NCBI RefSeq assembly: GCF_003097515.1
Contig: NZ_CP029188.1
Coordinates: 3,660,501 to 3,724,500, forward strand
DNA: 64,000 bases
Direction of reading: 5' to 3'
Origin: Streptomyces tirandamycinicus
GTDB taxonomy: Bacteria > Actinomycetota > Actinomycetes > Streptomycetales > Streptomycetaceae
Under the pieces are notes generated by a model. The model was not told the DNA's origin. It saw nothing but the letters and a program-made list of their open reading frames with translations, and searched no databases. Numbering within the stretch: position 1 is the first letter of the stretch; each line of letters opens with the position of its first letter. A program made the position numbers and the translations under genes. Below, piece after piece: positions 23,875 to 32,621 of this stretch.

Positions 23875-24768
23875 ATGTCCAATGGTCAGTGGTACCCACC
23901 GGAATGGCCCGACCGGATCCGGGCGCTCGCCTCGGGCGAGCTCACCGCCGTCGCCCCCCGCCGGGCCGCGACCGTGATGCTGCTCAAGGACACCTCCGAG
24001 GGCGTACACGTCCATATGCTGCGCCGCCGCGCCTCCATGGCCTTCGCCGGGGGCGCGTACGTCTATCCGGGCGGCGGGGTGGACGAGCGCGACGCGCGTC
24101 CGGTGCGCTGGGCGGGGCCCTCCCTGTCCGACTGGGCGCGGCGGCTCGGGGTCGAGGACGAGGCGTCCGCGCAGGCCGTCGTCTGCGCGGCGGTCCGGGA
24201 GACGTACGAGGAGGCAGGCGTCCTGCTGGCCGGCGAGACCGCTGACTCCGTCGTCGAGGACACCACCGGCGGCGACTGGGAGGCCGACCGCGCGGCGCTC
24301 GTCGACCGGAAGCTCCCCTTCGCCGAGTTCCTCGACCGCAGGGGCCTGGTGCTGCGGTCGGACCTGCTCGGGGCGTGGGCCCGATGGATCACCCCGGAGT
24401 TCGAGCCGCGCCGATTCGACACCTGGTTCTTCGTCGCCTCGCTGCCGCGGGGGCAGCGGACCAGGAACGCCTCCACCGAGGCGGACCGCACGGTGTGGAT
24501 CCGGCCCGCGGACGCCGCTGCCGGGTACGACAGGGGCGATCTGCTGATGATGCCGCCGACGATCGCCACCCTGCGGGTGCTGGGCAGATTCGCCGCCGCC
24601 TCGGACGCCCTGGCGGCGGCGGCCGGGCAGGACCTCGCGCCGATCCTGGCTCAGGCACGCTTGGAGAACGGGGAGGTGGTGCTCAGCTGGCCGGGTCACG
24701 ACGAGTTCACCAAGCACATCCCCGTGGGCGGAGCCGGTCCGGCCGGGTTGACGGGAGGCACGCGATGA
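23875..24768 (+). CDS. NUDIX hydrolase
   Basis: This 297-residue protein has a split Nudix motif. GGGVDERD gives the glycine end, and after about 40 residues AAVRETYEEAG gives the REUxEExG metal-binding helix. This insertion is typical of the RNU-like group next to MBL hydrolases in actinobacteria. The C-terminal half is mixed alpha/beta and includes FDTWFFVA. It likely cleaves a nucleoside diphosphate-linked or CoA-type substrate, which cannot be named. It overlaps the MBL gene by ATGA, so they form an operon. No clear ribosome site; the start is fixed by similarity. Confidence 0.87.
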   Translation: MSNGQWYPPEWPDRIRALASGELTAVAPRRAATVMLLKDTSEGVHVHMLRRRASMAFAGGAYVYPGGGVDERDARPVRWAGPSLSDWARRLGVEDEASAQAVVCAAVRETYEEAGVLLAGETADSVVEDTTGGDWEADRAALVDRKLPFAEFLDRRGLVLRSDLLGAWARWITPEFEPRRFDTWFFVASLPRGQRTRNASTEADRTVWIRPADAAAGYDRGDLLMMPPTIATLRVLGRFAAASDALAAAAGQDLAPILAQARLENGEVVLSWPGHDEFTKHIPVGGAGPAGLTGGTR

Positions 24769-25595
24769 CCAACGCATCGGTGCTGCCGGGGCAGCCGCGC
24801 GGCGCGGTCGTGTCCGGTCGCGCGACCGCCCGCGCCATCAACGTCCTGGCGCCCAATCCGTCGGCGATGACGCTGGACGGCACCAACACCTGGATCGTCG
24901 CCGAGCCGGACTCGGAACTCGCCGTCGTCGTCGACCCGGGCCCGCTCGACCAGGACCACCTGCGGAACGTCGTCGCGACGGCCGAGCAGGCCGGCATGCG
25001 GATCGCCCTGACCCTGCTCACCCACGGGCATCCGGACCACGCCGGGGGAGCCGCCCGCTTCGCCGAGCTCACCGGGACGAAGGTGCGTGCCCTCGACCCG
25101 GCACTCCGGCTCGGTGACGAGGGGCTTGCCGCGGGGGACGTGATCCGTACCGGCGGTCTGGAGCTGCGGGTCGTGCCGACCCCCGGGCACACGGCGGACT
25201 CGCTCTGCTTCCATCTGCCCGCCGATCAGGCCGTGCTGACCGGCGACACCGTCCTCGGCCGGGGCACCACGGTCGTCGCGCACCCGGACGGCCGTCTCGG
25301 CGACTATCTGGACTCGCTGCGCAGGCTGCGCTCCCTGACCGTCGACGACGGGGTGCACACGGTCCTTCCCGGGCACGGCCCGGTGCTGGAGGACGCCCAG
25401 GGCGCCGTGGAGTACTACCTCGCCCATCGCGCGAGCCGGCTCGCCCAGGTCGAGACGGCCGTCGAGAACGGCCACCGCTCGGCCGCCGACGTGGTCGCAC
25501 ACGTGTACGTCGACGTGGACCGGTCGCTGTGGCCCGCGGCGGAGCTCTCGGTGCGGGCGCAGCTCGAGTACCTGCAGGAGCACGGCCTCATCTAG
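24765..25595 (+). CDS. Metallo-beta-lactamase-fold hydrolase (LACTB2-like)
   Basis: This 276-residue protein carries the metal motif THGHPDHAGG (HxHxDH), the GHTADS His, the TGDTVLG Asp and LPGHGP. It ends with a helical winged domain as in LACTB2/glyoxalase II-like proteins. Substrate is unknown: thioesterase or RNase activity are both possible. The start overlaps the NUDIX stop. The mycobacterial counterpart Rv3677c lies beside crp in the same order. The longer frame from 24375 is a shadow. Confidence 0.88.
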   Translation: MTNASVLPGQPRGAVVSGRATARAINVLAPNPSAMTLDGTNTWIVAEPDSELAVVVDPGPLDQDHLRNVVATAEQAGMRIALTLLTHGHPDHAGGAARFAELTGTKVRALDPALRLGDEGLAAGDVIRTGGLELRVVPTPGHTADSLCFHLPADQAVLTGDTVLGRGTTVVAHPDGRLGDYLDSLRRLRSLTVDDGVHTVLPGHGPVLEDAQGAVEYYLAHRASRLAQVETAVENGHRSAADVVAHVYVDVDRSLWPAAELSVRAQLEYLQEHGLI

Positions 25596-26176
25596 AGCCC
25601 CTGCTTCTGGAGCCCCTGCGCTTCACCCCTGCGCTTCACCCCTGCGCTTGGAGCCCCTGTGTCTGGAGCCGCTTCGCCGGAGCCTGTCCGGGGATCTCGC
25701 AACGGATCGTGAGGAGGACGGGGAAGCCGTGTTCGTCGTGCCCACCCTGCTCGTGGTCGCCGCCCTGGTGATCTTCCTCGTCGCCCGCGGCGGCGGGCCG
25801 CGCGGCCCCGGGATCCGGTGCCGCACCGGGAGGTGCGCGGCGCCCGAGCACCCGTGTGGACCGTGGCCGCGGCGGCTCGTGCACCCCGTGGCCGCGCGGC
25901 CACGGCAGCGGGAAACCGCTGATCCTGCACGGGGGCAGGCCGACCAGCCCCCTACGGGGTGGCCGAGGCGCTTCGGGAGACGGTCCCAGCACGCGCGGCC
26001 CGCCCGGCGGACCATGGGTCTGCCGAACGGGCCCCTTCTGTCCCCGTGCGCCCGTGCCTCTGTACGTCCGCGACGAGGGCCCCGTACGGGCCGCCGCGCG
26101 GTCCCCGGCAGACGGGCCCCGCCCGGCTACGGGCTCGTGGGCGCGTCCGCACCCATGGCGTGGCGGAGCCGGGAGG
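25596..26176. other. Gene-poor gap after the MBL gene
   Basis: The gap begins with CCCCTGCGCTTCA-type tandem repeats (about 25612-25665). A frame starting at GTG 25729 begins with one good hydrophobic helix (VFVVPTLLVVAALVIFLVA) but then becomes Arg/Pro-rich random coil and overlaps the end of crp. A GAGGAGG lies about 12 bp upstream of that GTG. A very short membrane peptide is possible, a long protein is not. Confidence 0.4.
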
Positions 26177-26851
26177 CTAGCGGGAACGCTTGGCGAGGCG
26201 CTCCACGTCGAGCAGGATGACGGCGCGGGCCTCGAGGCGGAGCCAGCCGCGCTGTGCGAAGTCGGCGAGGGCCTTGTTCACGGTCTCGCGGGAGGCGCCG
26301 ACGAGCTGGGCGAGCTCTTCCTGGGTCAGGTCGTGGACGACGTGGATACCCTCCTCCGACTGCACGCCGAAGCGGCGCGAGAGGTCGAGGAGAGCCCGGG
26401 CGACACGACCGGGAACGTCGGAGAAGACCAGGTCGGACATCTGGTCGTTGGTCTTGCGGAGCCTGCGGGCGACCGCGCGCAGCAGGGCGGTGGCCACCTC
26501 GGGGCGCGCGTTCAGCCAGGGCTGCAGGTCGCCGTGGCCCAGGCCGAGGAGCTTGACCTCGGTGAGGGCGGTGGCGGTCGCGGTGCGCGGGCCCGGGTCG
26601 AAGAGGGACAGCTCGCCGATCAGTTCGCCGGGGCCCAGCACGGCCAGCATGTTCTCCCGGCCGTCGGGCGAGGTGCGGTGGAGCTTGACCTTGCCCTCGG
26701 TGACCACGTAGAGGCGGTCGCCCGGGTCACCCTCGTGGAAGAGCGCGTCGCCACGGGCGAGCGTCACTTCACTCATCGAGGCGCGGAGCTCCGCGGCCTG
26801 CTCGTCATCGAGCGCCGCGAAGAGCGGGGCGCGCCGCAGAACGTCGTCCAC
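26177..26851 (-). CDS. crp: Crp, cAMP receptor protein
   Basis: This is a 224-residue protein, the length of Streptomyces Crp. It starts at GTG 26851 with a GGAG site; the longer frame from 26953 is non-coding. Residues 1-115 form the cyclic-nucleotide domain with GELIGELSLFDPGPRTATA as the phosphate cassette. A dimer helix follows, and the C-terminal winged helix has DLTQEELAQLVGASRETVN. In Streptomyces Crp controls germination and antibiotic production; in mycobacteria (Rv3676) it regulates virulence genes. It is divergent from nth. A likely promoter is in the 324-bp gap before nth. Confidence 0.95.
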   Translation of the reverse strand: MDDVLRRAPLFAALDDEQAAELRASMSEVTLARGDALFHEGDPGDRLYVVTEGKVKLHRTSPDGRENMLAVLGPGELIGELSLFDPGPRTATATALTEVKLLGLGHGDLQPWLNARPEVATALLRAVARRLRKTNDQMSDLVFSDVPGRVARALLDLSRRFGVQSEEGIHVVHDLTQEELAQLVGASRETVNKALADFAQRGWLRLEARAVILLDVERLAKRSR

Positions 26852-27175
26852 GAGTTCTCTCCTTGTCGACCTGCTCAGGGGACGGTGGTCCCCATGATGC
26901 CGCACGGCAAAACAGTGCGATCGATCACAAGGCCCGACACAAGTCTGACGCACGGGCCTTTCCCGCAGTGCCTCAGGGGCCGATTCGAGTGGTGATCCGC
27001 CATGGCCGGGGCAGATGTCCTTGGCGGCCCTTAGGCTGGCCGGGTGTCCAATTCGCCGGTGAGAGCGCAGGCCGAGGGGGCCGTCAGAGTGGCAGGGGAC
27101 GAAAATTCCGCTGTGGGCGAACGCGATTCGCTCCTACCGACAGATGTAGCAAAAGCGAAAAATAGGACTACCTCC

Positions 27176-28165
27176 ATGGCTTCCCCCGAGACGCCGCGGA
27201 CAGCCGCGCGGAAGACGGCTGCGGCGAGGACGACCTCGGCCAAGACGGCTGCGGCGAGGACGGCTGCGGCCGAGAAGTCCGCCGCCGAGAAGTCCGCGGG
27301 GGCGGCGGCGTCGAAGGCGACCGCGAAGAAGCCCCCCGCCAAGAAGAAGGCCGCGGCCTCCGGTACGGCGGTCAGGGCGCGGGCCGCCCAGGCCGCCAGG
27401 CCCGAGTCGCGGCTGGCGATGGTGCGCCGTGCCCGGCGGATCAACCGCGAGCTCGCCGACGTGTATCCGTACGCACACCCCGAGCTCGACTTCCGCAACC
27501 CCTTCGAACTGCTCGTCGCCACGGTCCTGTCCGCCCAGACCACGGATCTGCGGGTGAATCAGACGACGCCCGCGCTCTTCGCGAGGTATCCGACGCCCGA
27601 GGACATGGCCGCTGCCGTGCCGGAGGAGCTGGAGGAGCTGATCAGGCCGACCGGATTCTTCCGGGCCAAGGCGAAGTCCGTCATCGGCCTGTCCAAGGCG
27701 CTGCGGGACGACTTCGGCGGCGAGGTTCCGGGCCGGTTGGAGGACCTGGTCACGCTGCCGGGCGTCGGGCGCAAGACGGCCTTCGTGGTGCTGGGGAACG
27801 CGTTCGGGGTCCCGGGTATCACCGTGGACACCCACTTCATGCGGCTCGCCCGCCGGTGGAAGTGGACCGAGCAGGAGGACCCGGTCAAGATCGAGGCGGA
27901 GATCGCCGAGATCTTCCCGAAGAGCGACTGGACGATGCTCTCCCACCGGGTCATCTTCCACGGCCGGCGGATCTGCCACGCCCGTAAACCGGCGTGCGGC
28001 GCATGCCCCATCACCCATCTCTGCCCCTCGTACGGGGAGGGCGAGACCGATCCGGAGAAGGCGAGGAAGCTCCTCAAGTACGAGATGGGAGGCTTCCCGG
28101 GGCAGCGTCTGAGTCCTCCGCCCGACTACCCGGGCAAACCCGCAGCCCCGCTGGGGGCCGGGTGA
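27176..28165 (+). CDS. nth: Endonuclease III with lysine-rich tail
   Basis: This 329-residue protein carries the helix-hairpin-helix LVTLPGVGRKTA with the catalytic Lys, the VDTHFMRLARR box with the catalytic Asp and four Cys in C-x6-C-x2-C-x5-C for [4Fe-4S]. It removes oxidised pyrimidines. About 75 N-terminal residues are Ala/Lys repeats like histone H1 tails. I chose ATG 27176 because the stretch 27120-27175 has low third-position GC (AAA, AAT, ACT codons) and looks like an untranslated leader; GTG 27044 would add 44 residues. The order crp-nth-NUDIX-marP is the same as in mycobacteria. Confidence 0.93.
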   Translation: MASPETPRTAARKTAAARTTSAKTAAARTAAAEKSAAEKSAGAAASKATAKKPPAKKKAAASGTAVRARAAQAARPESRLAMVRRARRINRELADVYPYAHPELDFRNPFELLVATVLSAQTTDLRVNQTTPALFARYPTPEDMAAAVPEELEELIRPTGFFRAKAKSVIGLSKALRDDFGGEVPGRLEDLVTLPGVGRKTAFVVLGNAFGVPGITVDTHFMRLARRWKWTEQEDPVKIEAEIAEIFPKSDWTMLSHRVIFHGRRICHARKPACGACPITHLCPSYGEGETDPEKARKLLKYEMGGFPGQRLSPPPDYPGKPAAPLGAG

Positions 28166-28373
28166 CCACTCCGAGCGTCCGCCGGCCCGGGCACCGGCGA
28201 CCGGCTCCCGCCTGCCCGGCGCCGGCGCGGCCCCCACACCGGGCCTCGTGGTCCCGGTCCGGCCGGCCGTGCTCGTCCTGCCGGGCTCCCCGAGGCGCGC
28301 CGGTGCCCGGGCGGGCCGGGGACGGCTGGAACGTTCCCGGCCACCGCACGCGTTGCACACCACGGGGGTGCCC

Positions 28374-29069
28374 ATGACACGCACACACGAGACATACGAC
28401 GGCGACGCGGTGGTGAGCAGCGACGGCCTGCCCGAGTGGCTGGAACCCGTCGCGCGGTCCGCCGCGACTCTCGCTCCGGAGCAGCTCAGCCGGTTTCTGC
28501 CACCCGCGAGCGGCACGGGGCGCCAGTCGGCCGTGCTGATCCTCTTCGGAGACGGTGCCCGGGGCCCCGAGCTGCTGCTCATGGAACGGGCGACCAGTCT
28601 GCGGTCGCACGCCGGCCAGCCGTCGTTCCCCGGCGGTGCCCTCGACCCCGAAGACGGTGATCCGGCCACCACCGGGCCGCTGCGCGCCGCGCTCCGGGAG
28701 GCGGAGGAGGAGACCGGCCTCGATCCGTCCGGCGTCCAGATCTTCGGGGTGCTGCCCCGGCTGTACATCCCGGTGAGCGGCTTCGTCGTGACCCCGGTCC
28801 TCGGCTGGTGGCGCGACCGCTCCCCGGTGGCCGTCGTCGACCCGGCCGAGACGGCACGGGTCTTCACGGTGCCCGTGGCGGATCTCACGGATCCGGTGAA
28901 CCGGGCCACCGCCGTCCACCCCAGCGGTCACCTCGGTCCGGCCTTCCTGGTCGAATCGGCTCTGGTCTGGGGTTTCACCGGCGGACTGATCGACCGCATC
29001 CTGCATTTCGCGGGCTGGGAGCGACCGTGGGACCGTGCCAGGCAGGTCCCGCTCGACTGGCGCTCATGA
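28374..29069 (+). CDS. CoA-pyrophosphatase-type NUDIX hydrolase (NudL-like)
   Basis: This is a 231-residue protein. The CoA-pyrophosphatase signature LRSHAGQPSFPGGALD is visible, followed by the Nudix helix LREAEEETGLD. Such enzymes cleave CoA to 4'-phosphopantetheine and 3',5'-ADP. The ATG at 28374 lies between a weak GGGGG ribosome site and the family start; the longer frame to 28248 is shadow. It sits between nth and marP, as Rv3672c does. The role in Streptomyces is not tested as far as I know. Confidence 0.9.
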   Translation: MTRTHETYDGDAVVSSDGLPEWLEPVARSAATLAPEQLSRFLPPASGTGRQSAVLILFGDGARGPELLLMERATSLRSHAGQPSFPGGALDPEDGDPATTGPLRAALREAEEETGLDPSGVQIFGVLPRLYIPVSGFVVTPVLGWWRDRSPVAVVDPAETARVFTVPVADLTDPVNRATAVHPSGHLGPAFLVESALVWGFTGGLIDRILHFAGWERPWDRARQVPLDWRS

Positions 29070-29184
29070 GACCGTTGCCCACGTGCTGTGTTCTCCCGGC
29101 GGTCGGTCCGGCGTCACCGGGAGCTGATCCGGGCTTCCCCTGCCGGACGGAGTGCCGGACGACGAAACTGCGAGGCTGACGACG

Positions 29185-30384
29185 GTGAACGTGCTGGACA
29201 TCCTGCTGCTGCTCGCCGCCGTGTGGTTCGCCGTGGTCGGATACCGTCAGGGTTTCGTCGTCGGCATCCTGTCGGTGATCGGATTCCTCGGTGGTGGACT
29301 CGTCGCCGTCTATTCGCTTCCACTGCTCTGGGACCGGATGACCAACGAGACGGAGGTCTCCACGGCGGCGGCGATCGTCGCCGTCGTGATCGTGATCGTC
29401 TTCGCCTCCGTCGGCCAGGCCCTCACCACCCACCTCGGCAACAAGCTCCGCCGGTACATCACATGGACCCCGGCACGCGCACTCGACGCGAGCGGCGGTG
29501 CCCTCGTGAACGTCGTCGCGATGCTGCTGGTGGCCTGGATCATCAGTCTCCCCGTCGAAGGCACCACCCTGCCTCCGTTCGGCACGGAGGTCCGGAACTC
29601 CAAGATCCTTCAGGGTGTCTCCCGGGTGCTGCCGGCCCAGGCGCACACCTGGTTCGACGACTACCGGTCCATCCTCGCGCAGAACGGCTTCCCGCAGGTC
29701 TTCGGCCCCTTCGCCAACGAGCCCATCACCGAGGTCAGGCCGCCGGACCCGGCGCTGGTCGACAGCCCGGTGGCGGCCCGGGCGCAGCGGTCCATCGTCA
29801 AGGTGGTCGGCACGGCGCAGAGCTGCAACAAGGTGCTCGAAGGCACCGGCTTCGTCTTCGCCGAGCGCCGGGTCATGACGAACGCGCACGTCGTGGGCGG
29901 AGTCGACGAGCCGACCGTGCAGATAGGCGGGGAGGGCAGGCGGTACGACGCCAAGGTCGTCCTCTACGACTGGCAGCGCGACATCGCCGTACTGGACGTT
30001 CCCGACCTGAAGGCGCCGGCTCTGCGCTTCACCGACGAGGACGCCCGCACCGGTGACAGCGCGATCGTCGCGGGCTTCCCGGAGAACGGCTCCTACGATG
30101 TGCGCTCTGCGCGGGTCCGGGGCCGCATAGACGCCAAGGGACACGACATCTACCGCCGCGGCGTGGTGCGGCGCGACGTCTACTCGCTGTTCGCGACGGT
30201 CCGTCAGGGCAACTCCGGTGGCCCGCTGCTCACGTCCGAGGGCCAGGTGTACGGAGTGATCTTCGCCCGGTCGCTCGACGACGCCGACACCGGTTACGCC
30301 CTGACGGCCGACGAGATCCGCGAGGACATCAGGCTCGGCCGCACGGCCGACCAGGAGGTCGACAGCGAGGGCTGCGCGCTCTGA
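29185..30384 (+). CDS. marP: MarP-type membrane serine protease
   Basis: This 399-residue protein has four membrane helices in the first 130 residues (CvpA-like domain), then a periplasmic chymotrypsin-type protease. The catalytic triad is NAHVVGG (His), WQRDIAVLD (Asp) and QGNSGGPLL (Ser). GFPENG and a C-terminal helix follow. In M. tuberculosis MarP (Rv3671c) gives acid resistance by cleaving peptidoglycan hydrolases. A GAGG site lies 10 bp before the GTG. It is the last gene of the nth-NUDIX-marP run; the next gene is on the other strand. Confidence 0.93.
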   Translation: MNVLDILLLLAAVWFAVVGYRQGFVVGILSVIGFLGGGLVAVYSLPLLWDRMTNETEVSTAAAIVAVVIVIVFASVGQALTTHLGNKLRRYITWTPARALDASGGALVNVVAMLLVAWIISLPVEGTTLPPFGTEVRNSKILQGVSRVLPAQAHTWFDDYRSILAQNGFPQVFGPFANEPITEVRPPDPALVDSPVAARAQRSIVKVVGTAQSCNKVLEGTGFVFAERRVMTNAHVVGGVDEPTVQIGGEGRRYDAKVVLYDWQRDIAVLDVPDLKAPALRFTDEDARTGDSAIVAGFPENGSYDVRSARVRGRIDAKGHDIYRRGVVRRDVYSLFATVRQGNSGGPLLTSEGQVYGVIFARSLDDADTGYALTADEIREDIRLGRTADQEVDSEGCAL

Positions 30385-30518
30385 CGCTCGCCGCGCACGG
30401 CTGCGCGACGGACGGCGGCACGCCCCTGCGGGACGTCCGCCGGGGTTCGCGGTTGCCCGGCGGCGCGCTCGTGGCGGGCATCCGTCGAGATCCGTGCATG
30501 CGCATGCCGGGGCAGGCG

Positions 30519-30546
30519 TTCCCGGGCACACGGCCGTGCCCGGGAA
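30519..30546 (+). terminator. Hairpin after marP
   Basis: An 11-bp stem (30519-30529 with 30536-30546) with a six-base loop lies 135 bp after the marP stop. It is the best terminator in the gap 30385-31119, which otherwise has no gene and contains the 18-bp repeats at its right end. Confidence 0.5.
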
Positions 30547-31065
30547 GACGGGAGGTCCCCGCGCAGGCCTCCGTACCCCACAGGTGTGTCCGACCTCGTG
30601 GAGGTGTGCGGAAGCAGGAACGCGGGCGCTGCTGCGACGGCGTCAGCCGCGAGGATGGCGCAGTCGCGCCGAGACCCAGCGGGCGCGACGGCGGAGGATG
30701 CGCGGGATCCCGAGACGGGGATCATGACCCCGCCCCTGGGGGCCGCCCCTTTCGTCCGCTACCGGCGCGGAGGCCGAGCGGGGGTTGCGTGCTGTGTCAC
30801 TGTAGTCGTGCGTCCAGCCCATACCCCGACGTGTGCCCGTGCCCCATGGTCGGTAACCGCATCGGGGCCCGCCAATTGGCCTATGCGCCGGGCAATCCCC
30901 GTTCGCCGCACACCCGTTCGCACGGTGGCCGTTGCCCCGGGCGGCGTCAGGCGGCAGCCCCGTCCGGAGCGGCCTCGCAGGACGGCGGTGCGGCCAGGCG
31001 GTGCGGCCAGGCGGCGCGGCCCGCGTTGGCGCCGGTCGCGCCCGGGTGCCCCGCTCGGGCCGGTT

Positions 31066-31137
31066 TCACCGGTCGGGTTCGGGTCACCGGTCGGGTTCGG
31101 GTCACCGGTCGGCTCGGGGTCACCGGTCGGGTTCGGG
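31066..31137. repeat. Four 18-bp tandem repeats across a stop codon
   Basis: The unit TCACCGGTCGGGTTCGGG occurs at 31066, 31084, 31102 (variant) and 31120. Each unit carries TCA, which is TGA on the reverse strand in frame with the hydrolase gene. So four in-frame stop codons follow each other. Confidence 0.85.
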
Positions 31138-32082
31138 ATCCTTCAGCCAGTTGACGAGCTCGTGGGAGAACGCGACCGGGTCCTCCTCATGGGGGAAGTG
31201 GCCGAGCCCGTCGAACAGCCTCCAGCGGTAGGGGGCTTCGACGTACTGACCGGAGCCCGCCGCGCTGCGCGTACGCATCGCCGAGTCCAGTGAGCCGTGG
31301 AGATGGAGCGTCGGCACCCGTACGGGACGCTTCATCCTGCGGTTGAACTGGATGCCGTCCGGACGGGCCATCGACCGCACCAGCCACCGGTACGGCTCGA
31401 TCGAGCAGTGCGCCGTCGACGGGATGGACATGGCCCGGCGGTAGACGTCGAGCGCCTCCTCCTCGGGCGGGCGCGGACCCGACCACTCCCTGATCAGCCG
31501 TCCCACCAAGGCCGCGTCGTCCGCGAGGAGCTGACGCTCCGGCAGCCATGGCCGCTGGAAGCCCCACACATACGCGCCGGCGCGGCTCTGCGCGAAGTCG
31601 CCGAGCATCGACGAACGCCAGCGGCGCGGGTGCGGCATCGAGGAGACCACGAGCCGGCGGACGAGCTTGGGCCGCATCACGGCCGCCGTCCAGGCCAGGT
31701 AGCCGCCGAGGTCGTGGCCGACGAGCGCCGCGTCGGGCTCGCCGAGGGACCGTACGACGCCGGTGATGTCGAGTGCGAGGTTCGCGGGGTCGTATCCCCG
31801 GGGCGTACGGTCGCTGCCTCCGACACCGCGGAGGTCCATCGCGACCGCGCGGAAGCCGGCGTCGGCCAGCGCGGGGAGCTGGTGCCGCCATGTCCACCAG
31901 AACTGCGGAAAGCCGTGCAGCAGCAGCACCAGCGGCCCGTCGCCCAGCTCCGCGATGTGGAAGCGCGCACCGTTGGCCGCCACATCCCGATGGGTCCACG
32001 GCCCGTCGATCCGGATGGGGCCGCCGTTTCCGTTCCCGGTGCTGCTTCCGTTGCCGATCGAGGGCGTATCGGGTGCCGTCAT
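31120..32082 (-). CDS. Alpha/beta hydrolase, epoxide hydrolase-like
   Basis: This 320-residue protein has HGFPQFWWTWRHQ (the oxyanion HGxP motif), the nucleophile Asp in GHDLGGY, and the final catalytic His in GHFPHEE. This is the epoxide hydrolase/haloalkane dehalogenase branch. The last six residues are read through the 18-bp repeat. It is coupled to the holin-like gene by an ATGA overlap and follows nhaA in one operon. The mycobacterial relative is EphE (Rv3670), in the same order beside marP. Substrate is unknown. Confidence 0.9.
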   Translation of the reverse strand: MTAPDTPSIGNGSSTGNGNGGPIRIDGPWTHRDVAANGARFHIAELGDGPLVLLLHGFPQFWWTWRHQLPALADAGFRAVAMDLRGVGGSDRTPRGYDPANLALDITGVVRSLGEPDAALVGHDLGGYLAWTAAVMRPKLVRRLVVSSMPHPRRWRSSMLGDFAQSRAGAYVWGFQRPWLPERQLLADDAALVGRLIREWSGPRPPEEEALDVYRRAMSIPSTAHCSIEPYRWLVRSMARPDGIQFNRRMKRPVRVPTLHLHGSLDSAMRTRSAAGSGQYVEAPYRWRLFDGLGHFPHEEDPVAFSHELVNWLKDPEPDR

Positions 32083-32582
32083 GCGGACGAGCGTGCCACA
32101 GATGTGGACGGGTCCTTCGCCCCGCGGGGGTGCGGCTTGGCGTTCTGCAGCACGGCGGCCGTCTCCTTGGCCGACGCGATGGAGCGCTCCGGCGGCTTGA
32201 CCTTCTTGAACTTGGCGATCGCCAGCAGCGCCGCCAGGCCGGCCAGCAGCAGGAACGCCACTCCCACGATCAGGAACGACCAGGCCAGTCCCAGACCGAG
32301 ATTGTGGATGCCGTAGGCGGCGGCGAAGCTCAGCACCGGCAGGGAGAACAGGGCGAGGACCCCGGCGACCGTGCCGGCCACACCGCCTGTCACCCCCCGC
32401 TTGACGTCCTGCCTGAGCTCTGCCTTGGCCAGCGCGATCTCGTCGTGCACCAGGGCGGACATCTCGGCGGTCGCCGTCGCCACCAGCTGTCCCAGGGACT
32501 TGTCCGCGCCGGCCAGCCGAACCGGCCCGACCACGTCGCCCGCGGCTTCGAGGGTGGTGGTTGTGCTGCCGGGGTCGCTCAT
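32079..32582 (-). CDS. Phage-holin-family (DUF1469-type) membrane protein
   Basis: This is a 167-residue protein. It begins with a soluble helical part containing LGQLVATATAEMSALVHDE, then has two membrane helices at about 70-95 and 100-125, as in the putative actinobacterial holin superfamily. The tail is basic. The ATG at 32582 has a GGGAG site; the longer frame from 32597 adds five residues. In mycobacteria Rv3669 has the same place beside ephE. It forms an operon with nhaA and the hydrolase. Function is unknown; lysis is unlikely. Confidence 0.82.
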   Translation of the reverse strand: MSDPGSTTTTLEAAGDVVGPVRLAGADKSLGQLVATATAEMSALVHDEIALAKAELRQDVKRGVTGGVAGTVAGVLALFSLPVLSFAAAYGIHNLGLGLAWSFLIVGVAFLLLAGLAALLAIAKFKKVKPPERSIASAKETAAVLQNAKPHPRGAKDPSTSVARSSA

Positions 32583-32621
32583 CGGTGACTCCCTCATCTC
32601 TGCTTCGGATCTGCTGTCAGA

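Noticed and set aside
25729..26220. A 164-codon forward protein
   Set aside because: It has one good helix, then turns Arg/Pro-rich and overlaps crp.
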